Assembly: GCF_009765835.1 (NCBI RefSeq)
Contig: NZ_LMUS01000001.1
Span: forward strand, 1,495,559 to 1,559,558
Source of the DNA: Granulicella sp. L56
GTDB taxonomy: Bacteria; Acidobacteriota; Terriglobia; Terriglobales; Acidobacteriaceae
Length of the DNA: 64,000 nt
Direction of reading: 5' to 3'
Shown: positions 17,590-27,100 of the stretch, piece after piece
Numbering within the stretch: the stretch's first letter is position 1
Layout: the number at the start of each line of letters is the position of its first letter
The notes under the pieces: model-generated
What the model saw: only the letters and a program-made list of their open reading frames with translations
The model's database searches: none
What the model was told of the DNA's origin: nothing
Made by a program: the position numbers and the translations under genes

Positions 17590-18987
17590 ATGAAGCGAAT
17601 AGCAATCATCGGTGGCGGCATAGCAGGATTGACGGCAGCCTATGAGCTATCGCGCCTGGCGAGCAACGGAGCCGCGGTAGAAGCCGTGCTCTTCGAAGCC
17701 TCACCGCGGCTGGGCGGCATCGTCGAGACCGTGCGCGAAGGCGGCTTCGTCATCGAGTGCGGCCCCGATGCCTGGGTGACAGAAAAGCCATGGGCCCGCG
17801 AGCTGGCAGAAGAACTTGGCGTGGCCGATGAGATCATCTCTTCTAACGATGCCACGCGCAAGACCTACGTCCTGAGGGACGGCCAGCTCGAAGCGATGCC
17901 GGATGGAATGCGCATGATGGTTCCATCCAACCTCCATGCTCTCGATCAGTCAGACTTATTCAGCGAAGAGGCCAAAAAGTCTTTTCACGCCGAGATAAAT
18001 CGAGCGACTGAACTCAAGGCCAGCGCACCGCAGCAGGACGAGAGCGTCGCAGCATTTGTACAACGGCACTTCGGCAGTGAAGTGCTCGAAACCATCGGCG
18101 CTCCGCTGCTACGCGGGGTCTTCGGCGGAGACGTAACGCAATTAAGCGTGCGCGCCGTCATGGCTCCGTTCGTTGCGATGGAGCACGAGCACGGCAGCCT
18201 GATCGCAGCAATGCAGGCCAACCTTGCCGCAAGCAAAAATAAGCAGGCTGCCATCTTTACCACGCTGCAAAGTGGATTGGGAACACTTGTAGACAGGATG
18301 GTCGCAACCATTCCCAAACACTGGCTCCGCCTGGGAACCACGATCCACTCGATCTCGCACAGTCACCATGGCTGGGAGGTAAATACCTCTAAGGCTCAGG
18401 AGCACTTTGATGCCGTCATGCTGGCTGCACCTGTCCACATCGCGCGAGAGTTGATGCAGCCCATCGACGCGCGAGCTGCACAGCTCATGGAGATGGACGC
18501 AAGCTCCGCAGTGGTCGTAGCCTTCGGATTCTCCGATGCAGCAAAATTCTCTACTCCCCCGGGCTTTGGCTTTCTTGTTCCCGAAGGCTCGGGAAGCCGC
18601 CTGCTGGCCTGCACCTTTGTCGACCAGAAGTTCGCCAACCGCGTGCCGCAAAATGGAAAGCTGATTCGCGCCTTCTTCGGCGGAGACGCCGCAGAACGAT
18701 TGATACGCTGCGGCAACGACGAAGTATCCTCCGTAGCACGCCTCGAGATCGCACACATCCTCGGCCCATTGCCAAAGCCTCAGGTAACTGTAGTGCGGCG
18801 CTGGCCGAAGAGCCTCCCACAATATGCCGTCGGCCACCTTGAACGAATGAAGGAACTCGACGAACGCATAGGAAGCCTCCATGGACTATATCTTTTAGGA
18901 AATGGATACCGCGGCGTCGGTCTACCCGACCTGGTCAGAGACGCGCGCGCAGCCGCGCAGCAATGCATAGAAGGAGACAAGCCATGA
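17590..18987 (+). CDS. hemY: HemY-type protoporphyrinogen/coproporphyrinogen III oxidase
   Basis: 465-residue flavoprotein. The N-terminal IAIIGGGIAGLTAAYELSR is an FAD-binding dinucleotide fold; ECGPDAWVTEKPW and the C-terminal YLLGNGYRGVGLPDLVRDA are typical of oxygen-dependent HemY enzymes. It oxidises porphyrinogen to porphyrin, between HemE and HemH steps in either heme route. Start ATG 17590 has GGAG in the leader. It follows hemH after 160 bases that hold a repeat copy, and overlaps the next gene by ATGA. Confidence 0.9.
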   Translation: MKRIAIIGGGIAGLTAAYELSRLASNGAAVEAVLFEASPRLGGIVETVREGGFVIECGPDAWVTEKPWARELAEELGVADEIISSNDATRKTYVLRDGQLEAMPDGMRMMVPSNLHALDQSDLFSEEAKKSFHAEINRATELKASAPQQDESVAAFVQRHFGSEVLETIGAPLLRGVFGGDVTQLSVRAVMAPFVAMEHEHGSLIAAMQANLAASKNKQAAIFTTLQSGLGTLVDRMVATIPKHWLRLGTTIHSISHSHHGWEVNTSKAQEHFDAVMLAAPVHIARELMQPIDARAAQLMEMDASSAVVVAFGFSDAAKFSTPPGFGFLVPEGSGSRLLACTFVDQKFANRVPQNGKLIRAFFGGDAAERLIRCGNDEVSSVARLEIAHILGPLPKPQVTVVRRWPKSLPQYAVGHLERMKELDERIGSLHGLYLLGNGYRGVGLPDLVRDARAAAQQCIEGDKP

Positions 18988-19562
18988 GCATCGCAACCAC
19001 CCAGGGAGACAGCGGGCAAACAGGATTAGCTGGCGGCGTACGCGTCTCAAAAGCAGACCTGCGCGTAGAGGCATACGGCTCGGTCGATGAGTTGAATGCG
19101 ACCCTCGGCTTCGCCCGCAGCATCTGCAATCACAAAGAAATCGGTGCATGGACCGAAGAGATTCAGCGGACACTCTTCCGCGTCGGAGGCGCCCTGGCCA
19201 CTCCTCCCGAAAACCAGAAGAACGCTCCAGTCATCTCGCTCGATGATGTCGACGTTCTCACAAAACTCGTCCATCAGATCGAAGCGACCGAAGGCATCCT
19301 CTCCGACTGGTCGCTACCCGGAGCGCACACTGAGTCCGCCGCCTACGAGATCGCTCGCACAGTCTGCCGCCGCGCCGAACGCAACGCTGTTCGTCTCGCA
19401 GAAAATGGCGTAGAGGTAAAGCCCGAGATCATCGCCTACCTCAACCGCCTCTCCGATCTCATCTGGCTCTTCGGCAGGCTGATCGAATTGACCGCGGGCA
19501 TCGACGCTCGCCTTCGCACCGGCGATACCTCTGGCCCAAAGTGGTCCCGCGCCTGGAAGTAA
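18984..19562 (+). CDS. PduO-type cob(I)alamin adenosyltransferase
   Basis: 192 residues from ATG 18984 with AAGGAG upstream, overlapping the hemY stop. GDSGQTGLAGGVRVSKAD is the ATP-binding N-terminal motif, YGSVDELNATLG and the C-terminal RRAERNAVRLAENG and YLNRLSDLIWLFGR helices are standard PduO features. It adenosylates cobalamin to coenzyme B12. Coupling to heme genes unites two tetrapyrrole branches in one operon. Confidence 0.9.
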   Translation: MSIATTQGDSGQTGLAGGVRVSKADLRVEAYGSVDELNATLGFARSICNHKEIGAWTEEIQRTLFRVGGALATPPENQKNAPVISLDDVDVLTKLVHQIEATEGILSDWSLPGAHTESAAYEIARTVCRRAERNAVRLAENGVEVKPEIIAYLNRLSDLIWLFGRLIELTAGIDARLRTGDTSGPKWSRAWK

Positions 19563-19584
19563 CTTCTCTCCCTCCTCAAAAATA

Positions 19585-19640
19585 ACGTTATCTCGACCGT
19601 AGCGTAGCGAAGTGCAGCGACCTCTGTATTTCGCCGTTGC
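19585..19640 (+). repeat. Dispersed repeat family A, copy 2 (diverged)
   Basis: ACGTTATCTCGACCGTAGCG, AAGTGCAGCGACCTCTGTATTTCGCCGTTGC. It lies downstream of the adenosyltransferase gene and ends in the TTGC-rich tail also seen at other copies. Confidence 0.75.
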
Positions 19641-19714
19641 CGTGGCTTGTTTCTATCCAAAAAATATCACCGTCATACCATCTTCATGACAGAGCCAACC
19701 ACGATGCTGCCATA

Positions 19715-21298
19715 ATGATTGCCATGACATGGTTCTCCTTTCTCGATTCCAGCAAGAGTCGCGCCAGCTATCCGCTACTCCCAAAAACTTCGCGGCGCTC
19801 TCGAACTCGAATCAAATCCGCAACGACAATCGTCTGTCTCCTCGCCGGCTTTACCTCGGTAGCATGTCGCGCACAGAAGCCATCCTCCGACTTGGATCTG
19901 CACGGAACAATAACCTATGCGAATCGCCAGAGCTACGTCGAAGTCCCCTTCGAAGTGTCCAAAGGAGTCACTCGCGTAACCGTGGAATTCTCTTACACAG
20001 AACGCGACAAACACACAACCATCGATCTCGGCATGTTCGACAGCGAACGTTTTCGCGGGTGGAGCGGCGGCAACAAGTCGACCTTCACCGTATCAGCCAC
20101 CGACGCGACTCCTTCTTATCTTCCCGGCCCGATCATCCCCGGAAGATGGAAGCTGATACTCGGCGTTCCTAATATCCGGGAAGGCGTTCGCTCCGGGTAC
20201 GAAGCCAAAATTCACTTCTCGCACGCTGGAGACAGGCCAGAGGTATCCACCTTCAGCGAAGCTCCTCTCCGCAACGGCCCGGCATGGTATCGCGGCGATC
20301 TGCACATGCACGACGCCCACAGCGATGGCTCATGCCTCAGCCAATCTGGCAAGAAGGTTCCCTGCCCTCTCTATAAGACCGTCGAGACCGCAGCCGAACG
20401 AGGCCTCGACTTCATCGCCATCAGCGATCACAACACCATCTCGCAATACAACGACATGCGCGAGCTACAACCCTACTTCGACAAGCTGCTCCTAATCCCC
20501 GCTCGTGAAATAACTACCTTCCAAGGACACGCCAACGTCTACGGCCCCACTGACTTCATCGACTTCCGCTTGACCAGCCCACACGTGCCGAATTTCAACC
20601 GACTGCTCGATGAAGTTCAAAGCGTGCATGGCATTCTCTCCATCAATCATCCCGGCATTCCTTCGGGAGAGTCCTGCATGGGCTGCGGCTGGACAGTTCC
20701 TGATACAGACTTCAGCCGAGTCACCGCCATCGAAGTGATCAACGGCGGCACAGCCGACGGCCCACACTCCGGCATCCCCCTCTGGCAGCAGCAACTCAAC
20801 AATGGATTTCGTCTGACAGCATTAGGCGGCAGCGATAACCATGACTCCGATCTCAAGGCTCAAACCTATTCAGCCATCGGCCATCCTACAACCGCGATCT
20901 ATGCGGCTAATTTATCGGAGAATGCCATCCTCGATGCGATTCGCGCAGGTCACGTCTTCGTCGATGCTCAGGGCACAAAAGACAGAGCCATCGAATTTAC
21001 AGCAAAGACGGCTACAAGCGTTGCATCCATGGGAGATGAAATTCAATCTCCTGCGGGAGAGCAGATCCACTTCACGCTAAAGATGACAGCCCTCGCGAGT
21101 GACCATCCAGAGATTATTCTGGATGGCCAGCCAACCACATTACTGGATACATGGGCCGCAAAGCAGAACGAAGAAATAAGGAACTTCGACTATCAAAGCG
21201 ACGGCAAGCGCCATTGGCTCCGAGTCAACATCCGTTCCGAAAGCGGTGTTCTCCTCATTGTAGGAAATCCCATCTACCTGAACTTCTCGAAACGATAA
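19715..21298 (+). CDS. Exported PHP-domain metallohydrolase
   Basis: 527 residues from ATG 19715 (or 19724). A basic start is followed by a hydrophobic stretch TTIVCLLAGFTSVACRAQ, a signal peptide or lipoprotein signal (Cys at SVAC). About 55-190 is a beta-sandwich-like domain of unknown role. The PHP domain begins with YRGDLHMHDAHSDGSC, then ISDHNT, and ends ALGGSDNHD: the His/Asp metal ligands are present. PHP proteins hydrolyse phosphoesters using two or three metals. A C-terminal domain of about 100 residues follows. It converges on the PI-phospholipase gene, so a role in extracytoplasmic phosphate release is tempting but unproven. Confidence 0.8.
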   Translation: MIAMTWFSFLDSSKSRASYPLLPKTSRRSRTRIKSATTIVCLLAGFTSVACRAQKPSSDLDLHGTITYANRQSYVEVPFEVSKGVTRVTVEFSYTERDKHTTIDLGMFDSERFRGWSGGNKSTFTVSATDATPSYLPGPIIPGRWKLILGVPNIREGVRSGYEAKIHFSHAGDRPEVSTFSEAPLRNGPAWYRGDLHMHDAHSDGSCLSQSGKKVPCPLYKTVETAAERGLDFIAISDHNTISQYNDMRELQPYFDKLLLIPAREITTFQGHANVYGPTDFIDFRLTSPHVPNFNRLLDEVQSVHGILSINHPGIPSGESCMGCGWTVPDTDFSRVTAIEVINGGTADGPHSGIPLWQQQLNNGFRLTALGGSDNHDSDLKAQTYSAIGHPTTAIYAANLSENAILDAIRAGHVFVDAQGTKDRAIEFTAKTATSVASMGDEIQSPAGEQIHFTLKMTALASDHPEIILDGQPTTLLDTWAAKQNEEIRNFDYQSDGKRHWLRVNIRSESGVLLIVGNPIYLNFSKR

Positions 21299-21304
21299 AA
21301 CCAA

Positions 21305-21334
21305 ACCACCTGTCAGTGAGCACTGACAGGTGGT
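21305..21334. terminator. Perfect hairpin between convergent PHP and PI-PLC genes
   Basis: ACCACCTGTCAGTG and CACTGACAGGTGGT pair perfectly over 14 bases around a two-base loop. It lies seven bases after the PHP stop and overlaps the last codons of the oppositely directed PI-PLC gene. There is no long T run on either side, so it may be a bidirectional stop or an RNA-stability hairpin. Confidence 0.6.
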
Positions 21335-22470
21335 GCCAAAAGTTTATCGACGCAACCCACAGGCTTCGTCACCGGATTACATCTGGCAACAAGCCCCGCG
21401 GGAAATTCGACAACGTACTTGGTCCACGGCGAAGGCTCGGACGCCGGATAGTCCGTACTGATCATCTGCGCTCCACTCGAAAGCGCAAGATCGCGCCGCG
21501 TCGTATCATTCGTGCGCGCCTGATCCGTATTCTCATCGGAGCGTGTCCGCACCAGATAGCCCTGCTTCACCAGCGCGTCAATCTCTTCACGCGCTCCGTC
21601 GTTCTCTTCCGTAAACGCCGCATCAGGAGCGCTTGGCTCCGCATTAGTAAAGAGCACTCGCCCACGCAGCGATGGATGCCCCTTCGTGTAGATAGGCTCC
21701 ACATGTCTCTGATCGAGCAAGAAGAGAACCTTACCGCGAGCCTCTGCCAGCGTAGGCCACTTGCCAGCATGAACAGCCTCTACCAGCGTCGCCGAATTGC
21801 CGCGCACGTCATCCGGTGTAATCATCTCGTCGGCCGTGAATACGGACTGAATCTCTTTATCCAGCGCATCGAATACAGGAGCAGTAAATGGTTCTGGTGT
21901 TACTGCATTCGGAAGGTTGCGGTCTCGCCCCTCTTTCGTCTCGATCAAAATAAAGATCGGCAGATGATGAAGATGCTGCTTCGACCAACCGCGAACATCG
22001 CTGAGACAGGCAACAAGAGTCATGCATGTGCTGCGTACATCGATGTCCTGCATATGCAGTACCTTGAATCCCGGCTTGTCCATTACATGATGCGGATCGA
22101 ACTCCGGGTCCGCTGGCAATCCAGCCTTCGCCACCATACCCAGAATCGCAGGATGCGCGTACCTGCCGCCTTTCGTATCGGAATACACGTCGATCTCTAT
22201 CTGTCGCACGCCACCCGATAGCTGATCGGCCAGCGGAGCATGATGATAATCGAGCCCATGCAATCCCTCGGGACTTTTCATCGCCATCAGCTTCCTCGCG
22301 CTAGGCGGAAACCCTGCATGATAACTATTATGCGAGCCAATCACCTGAATCTGATTTACATGTACCCGCTGGTCCTGCTGCGCAGCAGTTGTCTGTTGCG
22401 CCAGCGCCGATCCAGCCATAGCAAATATCGTCATGGCCAGTGAGATTTGAGCTGTCTTTTTGATCGTCAT
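21313..22470 (-). CDS. Exported Ca2+-dependent phosphoinositide-specific phospholipase C
   Basis: 385 residues with a clear signal peptide ending SALAQQ. VNQIQVIGSHNSYHAGF holds the first catalytic His; LSGGVRQIEIDVYSD and FKVLHMQDIDVRSTC hold the acidic metal-binding residues and the second His; IFILIETKEGRD follows. This order is that of the PI-PLC-C1 family (Ca-dependent, as in Streptomyces), which cleaves phosphatidylinositol to diacylglycerol and inositol phosphate. It should act in the periplasm or outside. The next upstream gene is an exported phosphoesterase 21 bases away on the same strand. Confidence 0.85.
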   Translation of the reverse strand: MTIKKTAQISLAMTIFAMAGSALAQQTTAAQQDQRVHVNQIQVIGSHNSYHAGFPPSARKLMAMKSPEGLHGLDYHHAPLADQLSGGVRQIEIDVYSDTKGGRYAHPAILGMVAKAGLPADPEFDPHHVMDKPGFKVLHMQDIDVRSTCMTLVACLSDVRGWSKQHLHHLPIFILIETKEGRDRNLPNAVTPEPFTAPVFDALDKEIQSVFTADEMITPDDVRGNSATLVEAVHAGKWPTLAEARGKVLFLLDQRHVEPIYTKGHPSLRGRVLFTNAEPSAPDAAFTEENDGAREEIDALVKQGYLVRTRSDENTDQARTNDTTRRDLALSSGAQMISTDYPASEPSPWTKYVVEFPAGLVARCNPVTKPVGCVDKLLAPPVSAH

Positions 22471-22491
22471 ATCTGTCCCGTGATGCGTTTG

Positions 22492-23436
22492 TTATCCAAC
22501 CAGGTAGGGCTTGCTGTAATGCGTCGACCACTCCACCAGATCTGCATTCATCCATCGCAGTTTCTGGTTGCGACTGTCCGCCTCAAACAACATATAGGCA
22601 TTAGCATCGTAGCGAGTAGCTGCCGTAACGTAATGCTGCGGCCCATAGGTATGGGCGAAGTCCACCCACTTATGCCAATGCCCCGCAATCACCATCTGGA
22701 TCGTATCGCTATGCTTTCTAAGCAGCGGATGCAAACCATAGTCACGCACCTCCGTTGCATCCACCAGCCATAGCGGATAGTGGATAAACACAATGGTAGG
22801 CTTGCGATCATTCAGAAGCCCTTCAAACCAATTAAGCTGCTCTTCCCCAAGCGAACCCAGCCGCTTGTCGAACTGAGGCGAGTTTCGATCCCATCTCGCT
22901 CCCAGAAAGTTATTAAGGTGCACAAACCGAAAGCCTTTGTAGTCAACCGACGAATACGGCTTTGCCTTCAGCTTTTCAGCGAATAGCCGATGAGACATCT
23001 CCCGCGAAACTCGTGGAACGTCATAGTCATGATTGCCAAAGCCCAGGTGCACCGGCATCTGAAAGCCATCGAAGATCTCTTTCGCATTGTCGATGCGTGT
23101 CTTGTTCTTGAAGTAAAAATCGTAATCCGCAGAGGGGTAGTTATGAAAACAATCTCCTGCAACAAAGACCTGCTCGATCTTCGGATGGAGTGAATTGATC
23201 AGCTCTCGCGCCGAGATGAGACGCTCTGACGTGTGAAGGATGCTTTCATTGTCCTCCACGCCGTTCTCGGTTCCCTTCACATAAAATTCGTCGATGATAT
23301 GTGGGTCTGCCACAACCGCAAAGTGAAATCTGGAAGGAGATGCTGCCTGCGTTACTTCGCTCCATCCTCGTTGCGTCCAAAGCGTACCCAGCGCCGATGC
23401 TCCCATCATGCCAAACGCGCGGCGATCAATCTTCAA
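22492..23436 (-). CDS. Tat-exported calcineurin-like metallophosphoesterase
   Basis: 314 residues from a TTG start, supported by GGAG seven bases upstream and by a twin-arginine signal (IDRRAFGMMGASALG) that an internal ATG would destroy. The five metallophosphoesterase blocks are present: VVADPHI, VAGDCFHN, FGNHDYD, FIHYPLW and IAGHWHKW. It hydrolyses phosphomono- or diesters with a two-metal centre. Being next to a PI-phospholipase C, it may remove phosphate from the released inositol (cyclic) phosphate; the family also contains cyclic nucleotide phosphodiesterases. Confidence 0.82.
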   Translation of the reverse strand: MKIDRRAFGMMGASALGTLWTQRGWSEVTQAASPSRFHFAVVADPHIIDEFYVKGTENGVEDNESILHTSERLISARELINSLHPKIEQVFVAGDCFHNYPSADYDFYFKNKTRIDNAKEIFDGFQMPVHLGFGNHDYDVPRVSREMSHRLFAEKLKAKPYSSVDYKGFRFVHLNNFLGARWDRNSPQFDKRLGSLGEEQLNWFEGLLNDRKPTIVFIHYPLWLVDATEVRDYGLHPLLRKHSDTIQMVIAGHWHKWVDFAHTYGPQHYVTAATRYDANAYMLFEADSRNQKLRWMNADLVEWSTHYSKPYLVG

Positions 23437-23478
23437 ACCTGAACTCCATTCTTTGCGACATCAATGCCTTCAGTTAGG

Positions 23479-23510
23479 TTCGGCACCGCCCTGAAGAGGA
23501 CGGTGCCGAA
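23479..23510. terminator. Strong hairpin behind the second Oar-like receptor gene
   Basis: TTCGGCACCG and CGGTGCCGAA form ten pairs around a 12-base loop; an outer pair GTTAGGT (about 23473) and ACCTAAC (about 23531) encloses it. No T run follows, so the termination role is tentative. Confidence 0.5.
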
Positions 23511-23539
23511 GCATTTCCAGTTTCCGTACACCTAACCCA

Positions 23540-26500
23540 CTAGAAGATCAGCTTGGCTGCAAGCTGAAGCTGTCGTGCGGGGTAAGCGCTTGTGATGGCA
23601 CCAAAGCCTCCATCGGTGATCGCGCTGTCAGGGGCCTGATAATCCACTTGATTGAGCACGTTGAAGGCCTCGGCGCGGAAGTCCAGCTTGGAGGCTTCAT
23701 TCCAAAGATTGAACGCCTTGTGAAGACCGAAATCCGTATCGAAGTACGCGAAGGAACGAAATTTATTACGCGAGACATTGCCATAAGCGTTCGTATTTCC
23801 TAACGCCACCGATGGCACCGCCAGATACGTTCCATCCAGATAGCCCTTCAACGAAGTGGCCGTCTTGATCTGCTTCGAGCCTGGGTTCTTGATCTTCGCA
23901 CCAGCCATCGTCAACTGTGGGCGGAGAGTCACCAGATCGGACGTATACAGCGGATTATTGGCAGAGCTGCTGTAGTTCAGATTGAAAGGCAATCCACTTG
24001 TCGATGTATTGATGACCGTAGTCTGCCATCCACCAAGAACTGCATTGATCAGGAAGTTTGAGTTAGCTCCGAACTTGCGTCCATGACCGTACGGCAGGTC
24101 ATACACAATCGAAAGCGTGTTGTTGATCGGCTGATCATAACCCGACGGGCCATAGTCATTGCGCGGATTTGCAAAGTTCACGCGGGAGTTATCGCCGTTG
24201 CTGGTCTCGAGATGTCCCGAAGCCAGGTCGAATGCACGGCCCCACGTAAACGAGTTCAGCAAGTAAAGCGCGCCGACGCGCTTCTCCAACTTAGCTTGCA
24301 GCGAATTATAGGAAGACGAGTTACCGCCATAAGCAATCTCGATATCGCCAAATGTCGTCACCGGACGGCGCGACTGGTAGGTCGCGCAGCCTGCTCCACC
24401 TGCATTGAGGCAAGGCGCAGCCTGGTTATAGTCGGCGAGTACCTGAAGGTGCGTGCCCTTGTTGCCGACATAGGCGATGTCCATCACCAATCCCCACGGA
24501 AGCTCCCGCTGGAAGCCGAAGAAATAGCTCTGCACATAACCCGTCTCAAAGTTCTTCGGAATATAACGTGATGTCACCTTCTTCGGGTCGAAGTTGGAAG
24601 GACTCGTTAGCCCAACTGCGTAGCCCTGCTGCATCTGACGGAAGCAAGCCGTCTGGTCCTGCGTGTCGTTGACACAACGGTTGGTCATAGTCGGCGTTGG
24701 ATTGTTGATCGAAGCGTTGACGACGTTCGGCCCGTTGTAAGTCAGGTTGTTTTCGCCGCCCTCGCGGTTGTACTGCGTATAGCTGATGCCATAGCCGCCC
24801 CGAACGACCGTTTTCGGCGATTCGCTCCAGGCAAACCCGAAGCGCGGTCCCCAGTTCTTCATCGGCACATGTACAAGCGCGCGGTCGTAGACGCTGCCGT
24901 TCTTCGCCTGAATCAGAGTATTCGTCGTCGGATCGAAGTTCGCGAGCTTGTTATCGCGCTCCCACTGCGGAGTCGCAATCTCATACCGCAACCCTGCATT
25001 GATCGTAAGCGTGGGCGAAACCTTGATGTCATCCTGCACATACATGAAGTTGAACCGCTGCCGGAGGTTCACCACCGTATAGTTCGTCAGCGAATACGAA
25101 GACTGATTGCCAAAGAGGAAGTCGGCCATGTCTGCCGCCTGCGAAAGTTGAGCAGCCGCGCTGCTTCCCTGTGCAGGGTCAGACGGATTCGATGCCACGC
25201 AAGGCGACACCGGAGCCGCAGGAGGTGTCGTGCAGACCGGAACGGCTGCATAACCAGCCGCGTAGTTGTCCTGTCCGTAGCTCGGGTTGAAGTCGTTGAC
25301 CTGTGTATTGACCGCCTGATACTCATAGCCGAACTTCATCGAGTGCCGCCCGCGAACCCACGTAAAGTTGGCTTTCGGGTCATAGATCGTCGGGTTCTGA
25401 AACTGCGGGCTAGAAGGTTGTGCTCCAAACTGTGTAAAGCCCGTGACCTGCTGCGCATTAAGATCGCGCACGATGCTCTTATCGGTTGGCACACCATTGG
25501 TGATGCCGTTTTCCGTCAACAGCGAGGAGTCTCCCTGCCCATAAGGCGTCTTCGCACCCTGGTTCTTCGTATAAGCAAAGCGTATGTCGAGCAGCTTGGT
25601 AGGCGAAATAATCCATGTCGTGCCACCTGCAATCTGGCGGTTCAGCAGATGAACATTCGAGTTGCCATTACCGCCCGCGCGCCCCAGCACCGTCGGAGGA
25701 TCGAAGATGGTCCCGCGATGCTCGCTGTAGCGGGCAAACATGCTCCACTTCTGGTTGAAGGTCTCATCGACCCGGGCATCGCCCTTGTCATCCTGAATCG
25801 TGCCGCGCGGCGAAGCAATATAGTTGTTGGCAATCGTGTCATAGGCAACGGCACCAGGACCGCCACCGGTTACAGAGGTCGCATTGTTGGCTGGCAGCGC
25901 ATTCATCACAGCCAGAGCAAACGGCGTCGCCTGTGACGAGATGTTCCCCGACGTAAAGACCGCACCAGTAACCGGGTTCTGCAGCGTAATCGGTGTCGGC
26001 GCAATCGATGGGTCTTTGTAGTGGAACAGGAAGATTCCCTGGCGCTGTTCCGCATTGGGCAGCGTCACCGTCGTCACCTGGTTGCGGAAGATCTGACGCA
26101 ACCCTTCATAGTCCGCGAAAAAGAACGTGTGGTCCTTGTAGATCGGCCCGCCGAACGTTCCGCCAAACTGGTTGCGGATGAAGATCTGCTTGATCCCGCC
26201 TGCCGGCTGAAATGGCCCAATGGCGTTCAGGTTCGTATTGCGGAGATAGTCATATCCCTTGCCATGAAACTTGTTAGTGCCGCGCTGTGTCGACACGTTG
26301 ATGACCGCGCCCGAAGCCCGGCCATACTCAGCGGAGTAGTTGCTGGTCTCAACGCGGAACTCACTCACCGCATCAGGCGAAGGCGGAATGTTCTCATTCG
26401 CGAAGCCCTGGTTCGAGGTGCCGTAGTTGTTGTTGTCGAGACCGTCGAGAAGGAAGTTGTTGAAGGCAGAGCGCTGGCCGTTCACATTGAACGAACCCTC

Positions 26501-27100
26501 GCGGCTCGATGCCGTCTGGTTCTCCAGCGCGGATTTACGCACACCAGGAGCAAGCAGAACAAGGTCAGCATAGGACCGGCCATTGAGAGGAAGGTTCTCA
26601 ACCTCGCGCGTCCCAATCACCTGGCCGCGTGAGCTTGTCTCCGTTTCCAGCGCCGTCGGTGCAGCCGACACAGTCACCGTCTCGGCAACCGATCCAGCCT
26701 TCAGCGCCAGGTCCACGCGTTGACGAGCGTTGGTGGTCACCGTGAAGGCCTGCGTCTGCGTCTGCTGAAAGCCCTGCGCCTCGGCAACGACCTTGTACGA
26801 ACCGATCTGCACGCTCGAAAACTCATAGCGGCCCTCAGCGTCCGTCGTCGCGGTCTGCTGAATGCTCGTTGCAACGTTGGTCAGCGTCACCTTGCTGTTC
26901 GGTATCGCCGCGCTCGTCGTGTCCCTGACATAGCCGAGCACCGAAGCCGACTCAAACTGTCCATAGCACTGGAGCGCTGGCAAGAGCAACAGAATCGCCA
27001 GCACCAGCGGCAACCATCCCCATGTCTGCGCCACCAACCGTGTTCTCGTAAATCCGCTTCCCGAACAATTCGGGCTCACTGCTTGCATACTTTGCATCAT
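23540..27100 (-). CDS. Oar-like TonB-dependent outer membrane receptor (second copy)
   Basis: About 1,186 residues from ATG 27100, with AAGG and AGGA in the leader; the longer frame to 27160 lacks a ribosome binding site. A long basic lead is followed by the hydrophobic LVLAILLLLPALQCYGQ. The carboxypeptidase-regulatory-like domain (ASVLGYVRDTTSAAIPNSKV), plug hallmark ENLPLNGRSYADLVLLAPG and NNFLLDGLDNNNYG, and a long barrel ending LAAKLIF match the first receptor in layout, though the sequences differ clearly. It lies between the PI-PLC/phosphoesterase genes and iolB-miox on the same strand, so the ligand may be an inositol-containing compound; this is inference. Confidence 0.9.
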   Translation of the reverse strand: MMQSMQAVSPNCSGSGFTRTRLVAQTWGWLPLVLAILLLLPALQCYGQFESASVLGYVRDTTSAAIPNSKVTLTNVATSIQQTATTDAEGRYEFSSVQIGSYKVVAEAQGFQQTQTQAFTVTTNARQRVDLALKAGSVAETVTVSAAPTALETETSSRGQVIGTREVENLPLNGRSYADLVLLAPGVRKSALENQTASSREGSFNVNGQRSAFNNFLLDGLDNNNYGTSNQGFANENIPPSPDAVSEFRVETSNYSAEYGRASGAVINVSTQRGTNKFHGKGYDYLRNTNLNAIGPFQPAGGIKQIFIRNQFGGTFGGPIYKDHTFFFADYEGLRQIFRNQVTTVTLPNAEQRQGIFLFHYKDPSIAPTPITLQNPVTGAVFTSGNISSQATPFALAVMNALPANNATSVTGGGPGAVAYDTIANNYIASPRGTIQDDKGDARVDETFNQKWSMFARYSEHRGTIFDPPTVLGRAGGNGNSNVHLLNRQIAGGTTWIISPTKLLDIRFAYTKNQGAKTPYGQGDSSLLTENGITNGVPTDKSIVRDLNAQQVTGFTQFGAQPSSPQFQNPTIYDPKANFTWVRGRHSMKFGYEYQAVNTQVNDFNPSYGQDNYAAGYAAVPVCTTPPAAPVSPCVASNPSDPAQGSSAAAQLSQAADMADFLFGNQSSYSLTNYTVVNLRQRFNFMYVQDDIKVSPTLTINAGLRYEIATPQWERDNKLANFDPTTNTLIQAKNGSVYDRALVHVPMKNWGPRFGFAWSESPKTVVRGGYGISYTQYNREGGENNLTYNGPNVVNASINNPTPTMTNRCVNDTQDQTACFRQMQQGYAVGLTSPSNFDPKKVTSRYIPKNFETGYVQSYFFGFQRELPWGLVMDIAYVGNKGTHLQVLADYNQAAPCLNAGGAGCATYQSRRPVTTFGDIEIAYGGNSSSYNSLQAKLEKRVGALYLLNSFTWGRAFDLASGHLETSNGDNSRVNFANPRNDYGPSGYDQPINNTLSIVYDLPYGHGRKFGANSNFLINAVLGGWQTTVINTSTSGLPFNLNYSSSANNPLYTSDLVTLRPQLTMAGAKIKNPGSKQIKTATSLKGYLDGTYLAVPSVALGNTNAYGNVSRNKFRSFAYFDTDFGLHKAFNLWNEASKLDFRAEAFNVLNQVDYQAPDSAITDGGFGAITSAYPARQLQLAAKLIF

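Noticed and set aside
24869..25936. 355-codon forward frame opposite the second receptor
   Set aside because: Basic, low-complexity shadow frame without domain or ribosome binding site.
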